From positions 42,541,656 to 42,605,655 of the forward strand of contig OY829539.1 of assembly GCA_963691705.1 (NCBI GenBank): 64,000 nucleotides of DNA. Direction: 5' to 3'. The position numbers and the translations under genes are program-made. Below the pieces are notes generated by a model. The model was not told where the DNA came from and searched no databases. It saw only the letters and a program-made list of their open reading frames with translations. Positions 43,709 through 52,872 of the stretch are shown here, piece after piece (within the stretch, counting starts at the first letter, position 1; each line of letters begins with the position of its first letter). The DNA is from Viola odorata (taxonomy: Eukaryota > Streptophyta > Magnoliopsida > Malpighiales > Violaceae).

Positions 43709-45649
43709 TCATATTAATAAGGGGATTCTTGCATCGCGGGCCGTTATCTCTTCACGAAAGAGAATGTTCTTTTTGTCAGCCGTCATTAGTTCTACCTCCA
43801 GAAGTTCTATCTTTGCTTTCCCTATCGACTTTTCTCTGGCCAACTCAGCACGGTAGTCATTAAGCTCAGCTTGGGTATCGCTTTGGAGTCGCGTTAACTC
43901 TGCCACCTTAGAAGGGGAGCCCTGAGCCTTGTTACCCTGAATATCGAGGAAGTAATTTAGCATGAGAAAGTTGGCCAGCACTTCATTCAAAGCACGTACG
44001 CGATGACATCTCCTCCCTATCTTTAGGAGAGCTAAAGATCGCGCCTACCACGGAACCCACTGGCTCATTTCGCGATAGCGGATCTGATATCCCTAGTACG
44101 CGAAGTCCGCTGGTGCCAAATATAGACAGATCAAAGCGATAGGAAGTGGCTCCTTGAAGACCTTGGGAAGATAGATTGGCAGTAAAGGGAGGAGAGAGGC
44201 TTTCAACGGAACCCCCAGCCCATGAGATAGAAGTACAGAATAATGGCGGAAGGCCATTAGGCAGAGGAACGGTAGGTGCAGGATTTGTGACGGTGACGTC
44301 AGGAATAAAAGACGAGATAGGAGAGTCAGGAGTAGCAGTCGGAGGAGGAAGGTGGACCTCCGACGGAGCCTTGAGAATTTCAGGAGAAATGTCGGTTGAC
44401 ACCTCAGCTGCCACTGCTACCTTGGAAGTGCTTGCGCCCCCGAAAGAGCCAGTCCCGATAGCGGGGGTTTCGCTAACTTTGTTCGAAGCAGCCGCAACGA
44501 TGGGGTTGCTACTTCCCGTGCGTAGTTTCTTAAGCTGAGCTGCGGAAGCATGACGAAGCCCGGAATCATTGTCCATGTCCCCACTATCGTTGTCGGGTAT
44601 TTCAGCCTTAGGACGATTCAAAGTCACTCCTTGTCGAACGGGTAACCAGTCCTTGAGAAATTGAGAAGCGCGGTTAGAGATGCCTCGCTTGGCGACAGTT
44701 TTGAATCTTTTTTCTTTTTGGTGGAGCGGCAGGATGACTGGAACTTTCAGGCGGAGGAGATGGTGGCCGCGTCTAGAGTGGTCTTACGTTCAGAGGAACG
44801 TCTTTATCGCTCAACGGTTGCTTTTCAGTGTCACCTGCCAACAGGACATATCAGAACATTAAATTAGCTGAAGCGATAACGAGAGAAAAGAAACTTACTT
44901 ATAGTACACTTCTCTATAAGCCTGTGCAAGGTAAACTCTCGAATGCAGAAGGACGATTTCAACCCCAGCAGCATGTTCGTCTGTCGGAGCTCGTCCCTAC
45001 ATATGGTTGATGGATTTGTCCAAATGGAGTCATTGAGACACCGATTGAAACCTCCGGGCCAGGGGCGAAAAGGCAAATTCACAATAAAGAAACCGCTCTT
45101 TCAACCCGCCACGGTCTCTTCGAAACCCCAGAATCTCTGCCAGAATGACTGCACCAGTGCGTCACTCCATCTTGGGGCCATATCTACCACGCAGTTGCGG
45201 CACCTAAAGCTAAAAAACTTGCGGAATAAATTGATAGACGGGACAAGGATGCCCCGCAACTCTCAAATACGAATGAAGGCGTGAATCCCACACCAAGAAG
45301 AAGGTGTAATCTGAGCCGGATTAATGTCATATCGTACTAATAATCTTTTCACTGCTTCATGGACGGGAAAGCGAAAGCCATAAAGGAACATGTCAAAATA
45401 CACCATCCTATCGGCCCCCGATAAGGGGTCATGAAGCCGGTAGCCGGCATCAGGAATTCTAGCGGAATAACCAGGGGGGAAAATACTGTTTTCCTCCAAC
45501 TCTGCATCTAATACCGCTTGATCAACGAAAATATTGGGAGTTCTCTCTATTTCTAAATCTATAGGCTGCTGGAGAATCTGGAGACTCCTCAAAGACCTAT
45601 TTGCGACCAGAGGCCACTGAGAATCTTTGGGTATTCTAGATGTGCTCAT
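43709..45649 (-). pseudogene. Antisense gene c of B, PF04195-like domain plus coiled coil, spliced
   Basis: Exon 1 starts at ATG 45649 (MSTSRIPKDSQW). It shows AELEENSIFPPGYSARIPDAGYR, FDMFLYGFRFPVHEAVKRLL, INPAQITPSSWCGIHAFIR and WPGGFNRCLND, with stops and a frameshift between about 45263 and 45080. It ends at 44899, followed by an intron (44898..44835, GTAAGT to TTGGCAG, phase 1). Exon 2 has DWLPVRQGVTLNRP (compare NWLPPRRGG in A), a Ser/Pro/Thr-rich middle, and a Lys/Glu coiled coil to 43709. It is homologous to A gene c over its whole length. Confidence 0.72.
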
Positions 45650-45802
45650 AATGAATCGGCAAGAAGAAAATCTGAGGGAAAGAGGTGAAGTACCTTGAAT
45701 CAGAAGACGGTGGACAAACCGTCTGCACCGGCGAACGATGGTCGCAACTTCCTTCGGAGCAAAATCTAGAGAGAGAAGGGAGAAATTTCCAAACGAGAGC
45801 AA

Positions 45803-46129
45803 AGAGTATTAAAAGAGAGCAGTTACTCCCTTTTAAAGGCTGAGTACGAAGAAGTTGAACAACCTGTGAAAATGGGGCACGTCCCTAAGTAAAAGTGACA
45901 TGTGTGAAAGCCTAAGAAGGGTATTTATGTCTACGCATTTATATCTTCTAGAAGAGGTAGTTGCTGATAATTAGTTGCAAACAGTTGCAGTTAGAGCAAC
46001 GGTTAATTTCTCAGCGATAGCCAGCCAACAGAGGGGCTAACACCTTAACATGCAAGACTAAAGAAGTAAAACATTAAGAAATTCAACAATAAGCCATACG
46101 ACATCTACAAGGGAATGCCAAGGGCGGAA
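45803..46129 (-). other. Spacer between antisense genes b and c of B
   Basis: This would hold the gene c promoter and the gene b terminator. No separate reading frame is supported. Confidence 0.4.
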
Positions 46130-46549
46130 TCAATCATCGTCAGGCCAATAGGAAGGCCAGTACTCCTCGTCTGAGAACGGAAGTTCCTCATCAATGAAAG
46201 GAGGGAACCCGTCAGCTTTTCGCTCAGTACTCCAAATTAATGGCTTGGATTCCTCTTTTATATCAGAAGGTGCCGCCTTGACGACGGTATCACTCGGAGG
46301 AACCTTCTCTTCGAACCAGTCGGCATGAGGAGATGATTTTTTATCCTCACAAACCGAAAGGGCTGAAAATGAAGAAAACCAGCCGGTGCTACTGATCTTC
46401 GCTCTCTTCTTCGGCCTTTTCCGACCACCGCGGCGGTGCAATTGCTTTCTTAGGCACGATGGCGAAGGAGGGTCATCCGAATCCGGTGTGGTTGGAGGGG
46501 TTGGGCGAATCTCACGTTCGTCGGAAACCTGATCATATGAGTCGGCCAT
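46130..46549 (-). CDS. Antisense gene b of B, small basic/acidic protein (139 aa)
   Basis: This is an intact frame from ATG 46549 to stop. It begins MADSYDQVSDEREI and carries TPPTTPDSDDPPSPSC, then a strong basic cluster (RRGGRKRPKKRAK) fitting a nuclear localisation signal, a Ser-rich middle, and an acidic, aromatic tail (EEYWPSYWPDDD). A gene b shows the same layout and the same YW-PD-D ending. No known domain is recognised. If made, it would most likely be nuclear. Action as a transcriptional or chromatin accessory factor is speculation. Confidence 0.72.
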   Translation of the reverse strand: MADSYDQVSDEREIRPTPPTTPDSDDPPSPSCLRKQLHRRGGRKRPKKRAKISSTGWFSSFSALSVCEDKKSSPHADWFEEKVPPSDTVVKAAPSDIKEESKPLIWSTERKADGFPPFIDEELPFSDEEYWPSYWPDDD

Positions 46550-46901
46550 AAAGAACGAGAATCAGTAGCAGCAGAAAAATACTAAGAAGAAGATGAACAG
46601 AAAAAAAAGAGTAGGAGAACTTCCCATAAATAGTCGGAGTAGCAAGACTCTTTGATTTTCTCCAGGCATGAAAAGAACATGATTTAATGCATCTCAAGAA
46701 AATCAATCATAATGGCAGAATCAGGTCCTTCGGGCACGCCTGTTGGGAATTTTTCCACAAGTAAGAAATACAAAAAAACCGCCCAATCAGTTAATGCCGA
46801 AAAGACGGCGCATGATTAGCACCCAGCGGTTCGCCGAAGTAACCGTCGACACCTGGCAGAAAGAGGAGAATAAAGGCTGCAAAGTTCTGATCAGTGGCAG
46901 A

Positions 46902-46920
46902 CTCATTTTCAGTTGGGCTT
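46902..46920 (-). promoter_or_regulatory. 19-bp motif upstream of gene b in B
   Basis: AAGCCCAACTGAAAATGAG on the minus strand, about 350 nt before the gene b ATG, matching the placement in A (9274..9292). Confidence 0.5.
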
Positions 46921-47097
46921 AATCATAACTCTCAATTGAAGCAAGGGCTTACGCCCCAAAAAAGAAAGAAAGGAATCGCAAGCTCAATAACGGAAATAAG
47001 TTTCATTACGGCCTAACGGCCTGGATATACATCCGTATACATAACAAAAGGAAAATAAAAAAGATGCCACAGCGGCAAGCCTTTAGGCCCAGGACCC

Positions 47098-47469
47098 GGC
47101 ATCATCATCATCCACCAATAGGGTAGGGACATCCCTCAAGGCCTCCTCCACCGAAGTCAGCTCAGAAGCGGTGTTCCTCATGCTCTTCAAGCAGCAGTTC
47201 AGCAGGTCCTTCCTCTGCTACAGCAAGGCGATGGCTACTTCAATACGGCAGGCGGCGATGGCCAACTTGGAGACATTCCCGATGGGATTGAAGTCCTCCA
47301 TGGTAGCGGACCCAATCCTGGCCTAGATGGGAGCCATCATTCCCCGAAGCTCCAGGATATCTTCGCCGGACTTTGTCATCATGTTCTCCAGGAAGTTGAT
47401 GCCACCCTCGGTAAGATTTTTAAGGGTCAGAGCCTTGGAGATCAGGAAATTTCTGGTGAGATCTTCCAT
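47098..47469 (-). pseudogene. Antisense gene a of B
   Basis: This is the homologue of the 127-aa protein at 8760..9143. It starts MEDLTRNFLISKALTLKNLTE, keeps the Cys-Cys pair (LLNCCLKSM) and the acidic tail (LVDDDDAGSWA). Two TAG codons (47323..47325 and 47218..47220, both likely former CAG) break it. A TATA box (TATAAATG on the minus strand near 47541) precedes it as in A. Confidence 0.72.
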
Positions 47470-47559
47470 GAGAAAATAGCAAAAAAGGAGCAGAGAGAAT
47501 GTGAAGAATTGGCACTGGAATAAGGGTCGCATTTATAGATCCAGAGCAACAGCTATTCA

Positions 47560-48229
47560 CCTGGGAATCTCGAAAATCGGGCCGCTCCGATTATCTAACA
47601 GCGATAAGAGAGAAGCCTGATGCGGAGCATCTAAAAGGTGCCCGAAATGCTCAAGCGGAACATGGACTAAGGTCCATGACAACATAATACCATGCGATTT
47701 GTAGGCGGCCCATAGCATAAAAACCGCGCAATATCGCAGGTGGCTCCGAGCAGCGTAAAACCGCGTCGATATTGTAGGTAGCGATGGCGTAAGACCGCAC
47801 AAATCGTAGGTAGTTTATAAGAAAAAACTATGTCGGTTTACAAACGGCTTACGCGCTTGAAAAGAGAAAGCGATATGCATAAGCGAAATCCTATGGAGGT
47901 AACTGGAATCTATCATTACTTGATATTTTACTAACAGGACTTATTTGAAAATATGCAGGAAAGACACCTCACCAATGTTGGTCTATTGAGCATATTGCGG
48001 GGATGTTAGCGTTACAGTTTCTGTGCCTCACTGACACAACTACAACGCCCTCTCCACCGACAGTTTGATCACCACCCTCATTATGACCAATGGCTAACTC
48101 AAGGGATCTGTTCCCGTTATCTGACCCGATATCGGAGATCCTGTGCCTTTGTACTATCAGAAGAATCCGAAAGAGTCCGAAAATTCTTACGAATCCGCCA
48201 CAATATGAAAGGGGTAGCATTTCTCTAGA
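47560..48229 (-). promoter_or_regulatory. Upstream region of B gene a, between it and the 3' LTR
   Basis: About 670 bp with short direct repeats of CGATAKNGTAGGTRGC type (47700..47815) and no supported reading frame. A short purine run (GAAAGGGG near 48207) is the only candidate polypurine tract, and it lies about 35 bp from the LTR. Confidence 0.4.
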
Positions 48230-48231
48230 GG

Positions 48232-48250
48232 CTCGTTTTCAGTTGGGCTT
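48232..48250 (-). promoter_or_regulatory. 19-bp motif beside the B 3' LTR
   Basis: AAGCCCAACTGAAAACGAG on the minus strand, with one base between it and the LTR. The spacing is the same in A and A'. Confidence 0.55.
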
Positions 48251-48251
48251 A

Positions 48252-48775
48252 TGATAACAATTGATGAAACGCCAAGGGTACGTTCGTCATCTCACCCGTG
48301 GACAAGGGCAGACCCCTGTAGACCTTGACTTACTCCGGTACCCGGTTGCCGCCCGCGATAAGCTGTGCACCCTGCGATAGTCAACATCAGCGGGGAGGGG
48401 GTCCCACATGGCGTCATCCTATCCCAGGAAGGCCGATAGCCTCACATAGGCGATACCTCGCCAGCGATATCATGTCTGGGGACCCACATGACGTCACCAG
48501 GTGACGTCATCCTGGGCGTTATCTCCCATCGATAACGCCCCCTAGGGTAACGCCTTCTCTTCTGCCAATAAATACCACCCCATTCTAGATCTAAAGTAAG
48601 AGCAAATTCTCTACTAAAATCTCTGCAGAATTTCATAGCCATACTAACTTAAGCATCGGAGTGTCTACGCCAGAGCCCCCCCTCCGGCGCTTTGCAGGTA
48701 CCACGGACAGCAGCCACAGTGATTCCGGATAGCCATAATCCTTATTCCTCCACCGCAGAAACTCGAATCTTATCA
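48252..48775 (+). repeat. 3' LTR of element B (524 bp)
   Basis: It matches the 5' LTR end to end. It has two TGACGTCA words (48489..48496, 48502..48509) where the 5' LTR has one. Its TATA box is altered: AATAAATA in place of TATAAATA. Confidence 0.95.
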
Positions 48776-48780
48776 TGGAA
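48776..48780 (+). other. Target-site duplication of element B (right copy)
   Basis: TGGAA, matching 32205..32209, within A gag. Confidence 0.95.
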
Positions 48781-50430
48781 CTTGCAGAATACATTTTCCC
48801 TTCCTCCCATAATTACCCCTAGTTTCACAGGAGTTGGGTAACGGATAGGCAGGTTTCGCTGCTGAACTATCGCTAAAATTTCTGCTCTTGGAAGTATGAG
48901 GGAAGGAAGGTCAGGGTCGTATATTCACCCATTGGGTGGATCCGTTTGCCTTACTGTAGGGGAATTCCCAAATCTTCCTCTCGAGAAGTTACCCCTCTGC
49001 CGGTTTGAGGTTCTGGGAATGTGATCTTTTCGTTGCCCATAATCATCGGTTGGCTACGTATCAGGAGTTGCGCTAACGCGGGCGTTGGGGGCTGGATGCG
49101 TATCTTGAGGTATACTCTGAATTCGTTTCCTATTTTCTTCTTCCTCCATCCTCGCGTAATTGTGGGCTTTCAGCCTTAACGCATCTAAAGTCAACGGTGG
49201 GTCCACCATTAAAGTGTCTCGTAATTTCCCATAACGGCAATTACTCTTCAAAGCTTCCACAGCGAAGTCGATGGTAACCCCTGGCGTTAGCGACATCTCG
49301 AGATCAAAATGACTCAGAAAATCCTTCAAGGATTCTTGTGACTTTCGATGAATATCAAATAATATTGCCGCAGATTTTCTAATAAGAACAGCCGTGCTAA
49401 ACCGGCTCCGAAATTTAGCTTCCAGTTAGGGAAAATTATCAATGGAACCTGCCGGAAGTCCCTCAAACCAGAGACACGCTACACCAGATAGTGTCATAAC
49501 AAAAATTTGACATAACGCAACGTCACTATGGGTTTGAAACTGTACGAAATCTTTCACCTTATTGAGTTGAGAAATAGGATCCTTTGTGCCATCATATGAT
49601 TCTGCAGGAAGTTTTACATGCCGATTGACCCTGTGATGCCTCACGCGATGGTTGAACGGGAGACCAACGTTATCATTAGGAATCCCCTGCGGTTGACGAG
49701 GAGGAGAAGGTTCGTTAGGCTGCCTTTGAGCTTGAAAATCATACTCACGATGTCGCCTAGAAGATCGGCTGCGACTTGTTGGCGTTCGAGTTCGATGTCT
49801 CCTGCTACTCGACCTCTCACTGTGCCTAGGAGATGGGTCCCTGAACATCTCATCTCGCCTGTTATCCCAATGATTCCTATATTCACCATCCCATCGTTCC
49901 CCGTCAGGAACAGGAGCTTCTCTCCTATGCTGCTCAGACGGTTCAGCGCGTCTATGCACAAGTTGCATGACACCAACAGGGGCTGATGTCAAAGGTAGGG
50001 ATAACGGAAAACCTCTAGATTGTCGAGGTAACAATGGTCGATCAGTGACGATAGATGGAGTAAAGACTACATGAGAAGGCACCCTAGGTCCCAAAATAGG
50101 AGGCGTAAATCCTGCGGCTAATTCTGTCAACTGGTCTAGTTGGGCTCGAAGGGCCGATATTGAATTCGCGAGAGGATTGCCTGTGCCATCTACCGCAGGT
50201 GCCCTCGAATGGGGGATAGAGTAACTGGGTCCCACTATCTGGGATAAAGGAGTATATGCCTGAGATGCAAATGTTCCCGTTGCTTGCTCAAAAGAGGGAT
50301 CCGACATGCCTGGTGGAACTTCTTGCACCGTAATGGAAGCGTCAGTGGTGGCAAAAGGTAAGAGTCGCCTATGAGTAGAAAACGGGAGGCTAGAAGACTG
50401 GGATAGTGCGGGATCTGAGTCGGAATCCAT
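48776..50430 (-). pseudogene. A gag, main part
   Basis: A gag starts at ATG 50430 (MDSDSDPALSQSSSLPF) and is open for 334 codons. It has an Arg/Ser-rich tract (RTPTSRSRSSRRH), VNRHVKLPAESYDGTKDPIS, QIFVMTLSGVACLWFEGLP and SIDNFP. A TAA follows, then the frame continues with FLSHFDLEMSLTPGV, YGKLRDTLMVDPPLTLDALRLKAHNYARMEEEENR to 49054 and a degraded nucleocapsid region down to the B insertion point at 48776. It continues at 32209. Confidence 0.87.
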
Positions 50431-50518
50431 AATTCTCTAAATTTCAAGAAAAGCAGAGCTTGGTTATTAAGGATGCTCACTTAATAAAACCAAAGCTCTC
50501 AATGAAAGCACCAATTTG

Positions 50519-50711
50519 TAGGCATTACCTAGGTAAGGAAACGCCTACGCTTCTCACGAGATACCTGGTTTGGCCTGGGATGGGATAACACCTTGTGTCA
50601 TGACAAAGTGACGTGTGGGACCCCCTCGCTGATGTCGACCATCCCAGTGTCAGCCGCATAGAGAGAGATGATAGCCTCGATGCTGTCAGAGCAGTAGGAG
50701 TATTGTTATCA
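50519..50711 (-). repeat. 5' LTR of element A, shortened to U3
   Basis: Only about 193 bp of the LTR remains, matching 8321..8546 of the 3' LTR less a 31-bp deletion between TAGGAGTA repeats. The part that should contain the TATA box, R and U5 is missing, and U3 joins directly to the primer-binding region at 50518. The outer TG end and target duplication are intact. Confidence 0.87.
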
Positions 50712-50716
50712 TCTAT
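50712..50716 (+). other. Target-site duplication of element A (right copy)
   Basis: TCTAT, matching 7995..7999. D RT coding resumes directly after it. Confidence 0.95.
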
Positions 50717-51475
50717 AGTCCTTTAATTGATGCATATGTCACCCATTTACGCACCGTACTCAACACACTTAGAATTCATAAATTGTATGCGAAATTAGCT
50801 AAGTGTGAATTTTGTTTGGATCGAGTGCATCTTCTTGGTTTTGTAGTGAGTGTAGGTGGTGTACAAGTAGATGAAGAGTAGGTGAAGGCCATTAAGAAGT
50901 GGTCGCAACCTAAGAATGCTAGCGAGGTTAGGTCTTTCCATGGCCTAGCTAGTTTCTACTGGCGTTTCGTACCAAATTTCTCCAGCATTGCCACACCACT
51001 TAATGAGCTAACCAAGAGGAATGTGACTTTTTCTTGGGGTTCAAGACAAGAGGAAGCCTTCCAAGAGATTAAGGGACGCCTCATACATAGCCCTATTCTT
51101 GCACTTCCCGACTTCAACAAGGCTTTTTACGCTTGTGTGTGACACTAGCGGCATCGACATTGGAGCCATGCTTACCCAAGAAGGGCGCCCCATTGCCTAT
51201 TTTAGTGAGAAGCTCAACGGTGGCCAACTCAACTATTCCACCTATGAATGCGAGTTATACGCGCTTCTGAGATCCTTGATGGTGTCGGAGCACTACCTTC
51301 TCCCAAGTCAATTTGTAATCCACAACGATCATTTGAGCCTAAAATTCCTCCAAGGACAAGCGAAACTTAACAAGCGGCATGCTAAGTGGATGGAGTTCAT
51401 TGAAGCATTTCCTTACACCACCAAGTATAAAAAAAGGCAAGGAAAATGTGGTTGTCGATGCCCTATCAAGGAGGT
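50717..51475 (+). pseudogene. D reverse transcriptase C-terminus and RNase H
   Basis: This resumes D right after the A target duplication: LRTVLNTLRIHKLYAKLAKCEF, RVHLLGFVVSVGGV, SFHGLASFYWRFVPNFS and ATPLNELTKRN. RNase H follows after a +1 shift near 51140, with [46 protein letters not shown] and [13 protein letters not shown] interrupts at 50879. The acidic catalytic residues are recognisable. Confidence 0.87.
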
Positions 51476-52872
51476 ACATGCTAATTTCATCCCTTGATGC
51501 TAAGAGTTTTGGTTTTGCACACCTAGTAGACCTTTATGAACATGATGAGATTTTACGTGATATATATGTAGCATGTGTTAAAGGACCCTACTTGCATTTT
51601 GTGAAGCATGATGGATTTTTATTCAAACATAAACGGCTTTGCATACCTAAATCTAGCATTCGAGAATTGCTTTCGTTAGAAGCCCATGGGGGTGGATTAA
51701 ATGGTCATTTTCGTGTTACTAAAATGTTACATGCGTTGAAAGTGCATTTCTTTTCGCCGAAAATCAAAATTGATGTGACGAAAGTAATTACTAGATGCCT
51801 TATGTGTAACAGGGCTAAGTCTACATCTATGCATCATGCATCTTACATGCTATTACCCGTAGCTAGCCATCCTTGGGTTGATTTATCGATGGATTTTATT
51901 CTAGGGTTGCCAAGTTCTAAGCATGGTAATGATTCCATTTTTGTTATTATTGACCGTTTTTCTAAAATGGCTGATTTCATTCCATGTGCGAAAACTCATG
52001 ATGTCATTCGTATTGCTCATTTATTCTTTCAACATATTGTGCATTTTCATGGCATACCTAGGACCATTATGAGTGATCGAGATACCAAATTTTTGAGTCA
52101 TTTTTGGCACACATTTTGGTCCCAACTCAGCACTAAACTTCTCTTCTATACTACTTGTCATCCTCAAATGGATGGACAAACGAAAGTGGTTAATAGGACT
52201 TTAGGGTCGTTGCTACATGTCATGGTTGACACATGGTACTAGATGGCAAGATAGCATTTATTTCATTGAATTCGCATATAACCATGCATATCATTCGACC
52301 AATGGTTTTTCCCCATTTGAGGTGGTGTACGGGTTTCAACCCCTAACCCTCTTGATCTCTTACCTTTGCCATTGAGTGTGCTTAAGTGTGTAGATGGCGA
52401 AACTATGGTGGAAGAGGTCAAGAAGTTGCACAAGCAAGTGCAGAAGAACATCGAAGCAATGAAAGAAAGAGAGGCCAACAAGAGAAATAAGGGCAAGACG
52501 CGTACATCTTTTGAGCCAGGACAATGGGTTTGGTTGCATTGGCGCAAAGATAGATTTTCTCAACAACGGCAAGGGAAAATAAGCCCCCGCTGCGACGGAC
52601 CCTTTGAAGTCCTGCACCGGATCAATGACAACGCTTATATCCTTGATTTACTGGCTGAGTATGGATCCATAAGCAACTCATTTCACATTAATGATTTAAC
52701 TCTTTACAATGTAGATAACGAGGGGCTTGAAGTAATGGATTCGAGGATGAATCCTTTCAAAGGAGGAGGTGATGATGCGATCACGCCTACCTTAAAGCTT
52801 GAAGAGCGAGATATGGCACCAGGAGGGCTGATCACTAATATCGAAGCCATGACACACCACAAGGACCGATAA
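51476..52872 (+). pseudogene. D integrase
   Basis: It shows a zinc finger (EAHGGGLNGHF...RCLMCNRAKS), WVDLSMDFILGLP (first Asp), IDRFSKMADFIPC and RTIMSDRDTKFLSHF (second Asp). HPQMDGQTKVVNR follows, where the catalytic Glu is Lys (codon AAA at 52183). After a shift near 52240 the C-terminus reads YNHAYHSTNGFSPFEVVYG and a GPFEVLHRINDNAYILDL module, then runs through the polypurine tract into the LTR and stops at 52872. No chromodomain is evident after the GPF module. Confidence 0.87.
52758..52772 (+). other. Polypurine tract of D
   Basis: CAAAGGAGGAGGTGA directly precedes the LTR start. The surrounding block is almost the same before the E LTR (56896..56910) and the left LTR (2925..2942). 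Confidence 0.7.

Larger units (their letters stand above)
32210..48775 (+). mobile_element. Element B: Tat-type Ty3/gypsy with four antisense genes (16.6 kb)
   Basis: B is complete on the + strand. It has a 526-bp 5' LTR, gag, protease, RT, dual RNase H, integrase (interrupted by hAT-like DNA), a tandem-repeat block, minus-strand genes d, c, b and a, and a 524-bp 3' LTR. TSD is TGGAA. Sense and antisense proteins align with those of A in the same order, but the LTR interiors differ, so A and B are sister families. By eye the two LTRs differ at roughly 4 to 5 percent of positions, so B looks older than C. Confidence 0.93.
8000..50711 (-). mobile_element. Element A: Tat-type Ty3/gypsy with four antisense genes
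   Basis: A is a minus-strand element bounded by a complete 3' LTR (8000..8546) and a shortened 5' LTR (50519..50711), with TSD TCTAT. In sense (minus) order it carries gag (50430 downward), protease, RT, RNase H, archaeal-type RNase H and integrase to 28089. Then comes a tandem-repeat block and antisense genes d, c, b and a on the + strand. Elements B and C and a solo LTR are inserted in it. Without them it is about 14.5 kb. The dual RNase H and the 3' antisense genes fit the Tat lineage (relatives include Grande, RIRE2 and Ogre). All main frames contain stops. Confidence 0.9.
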
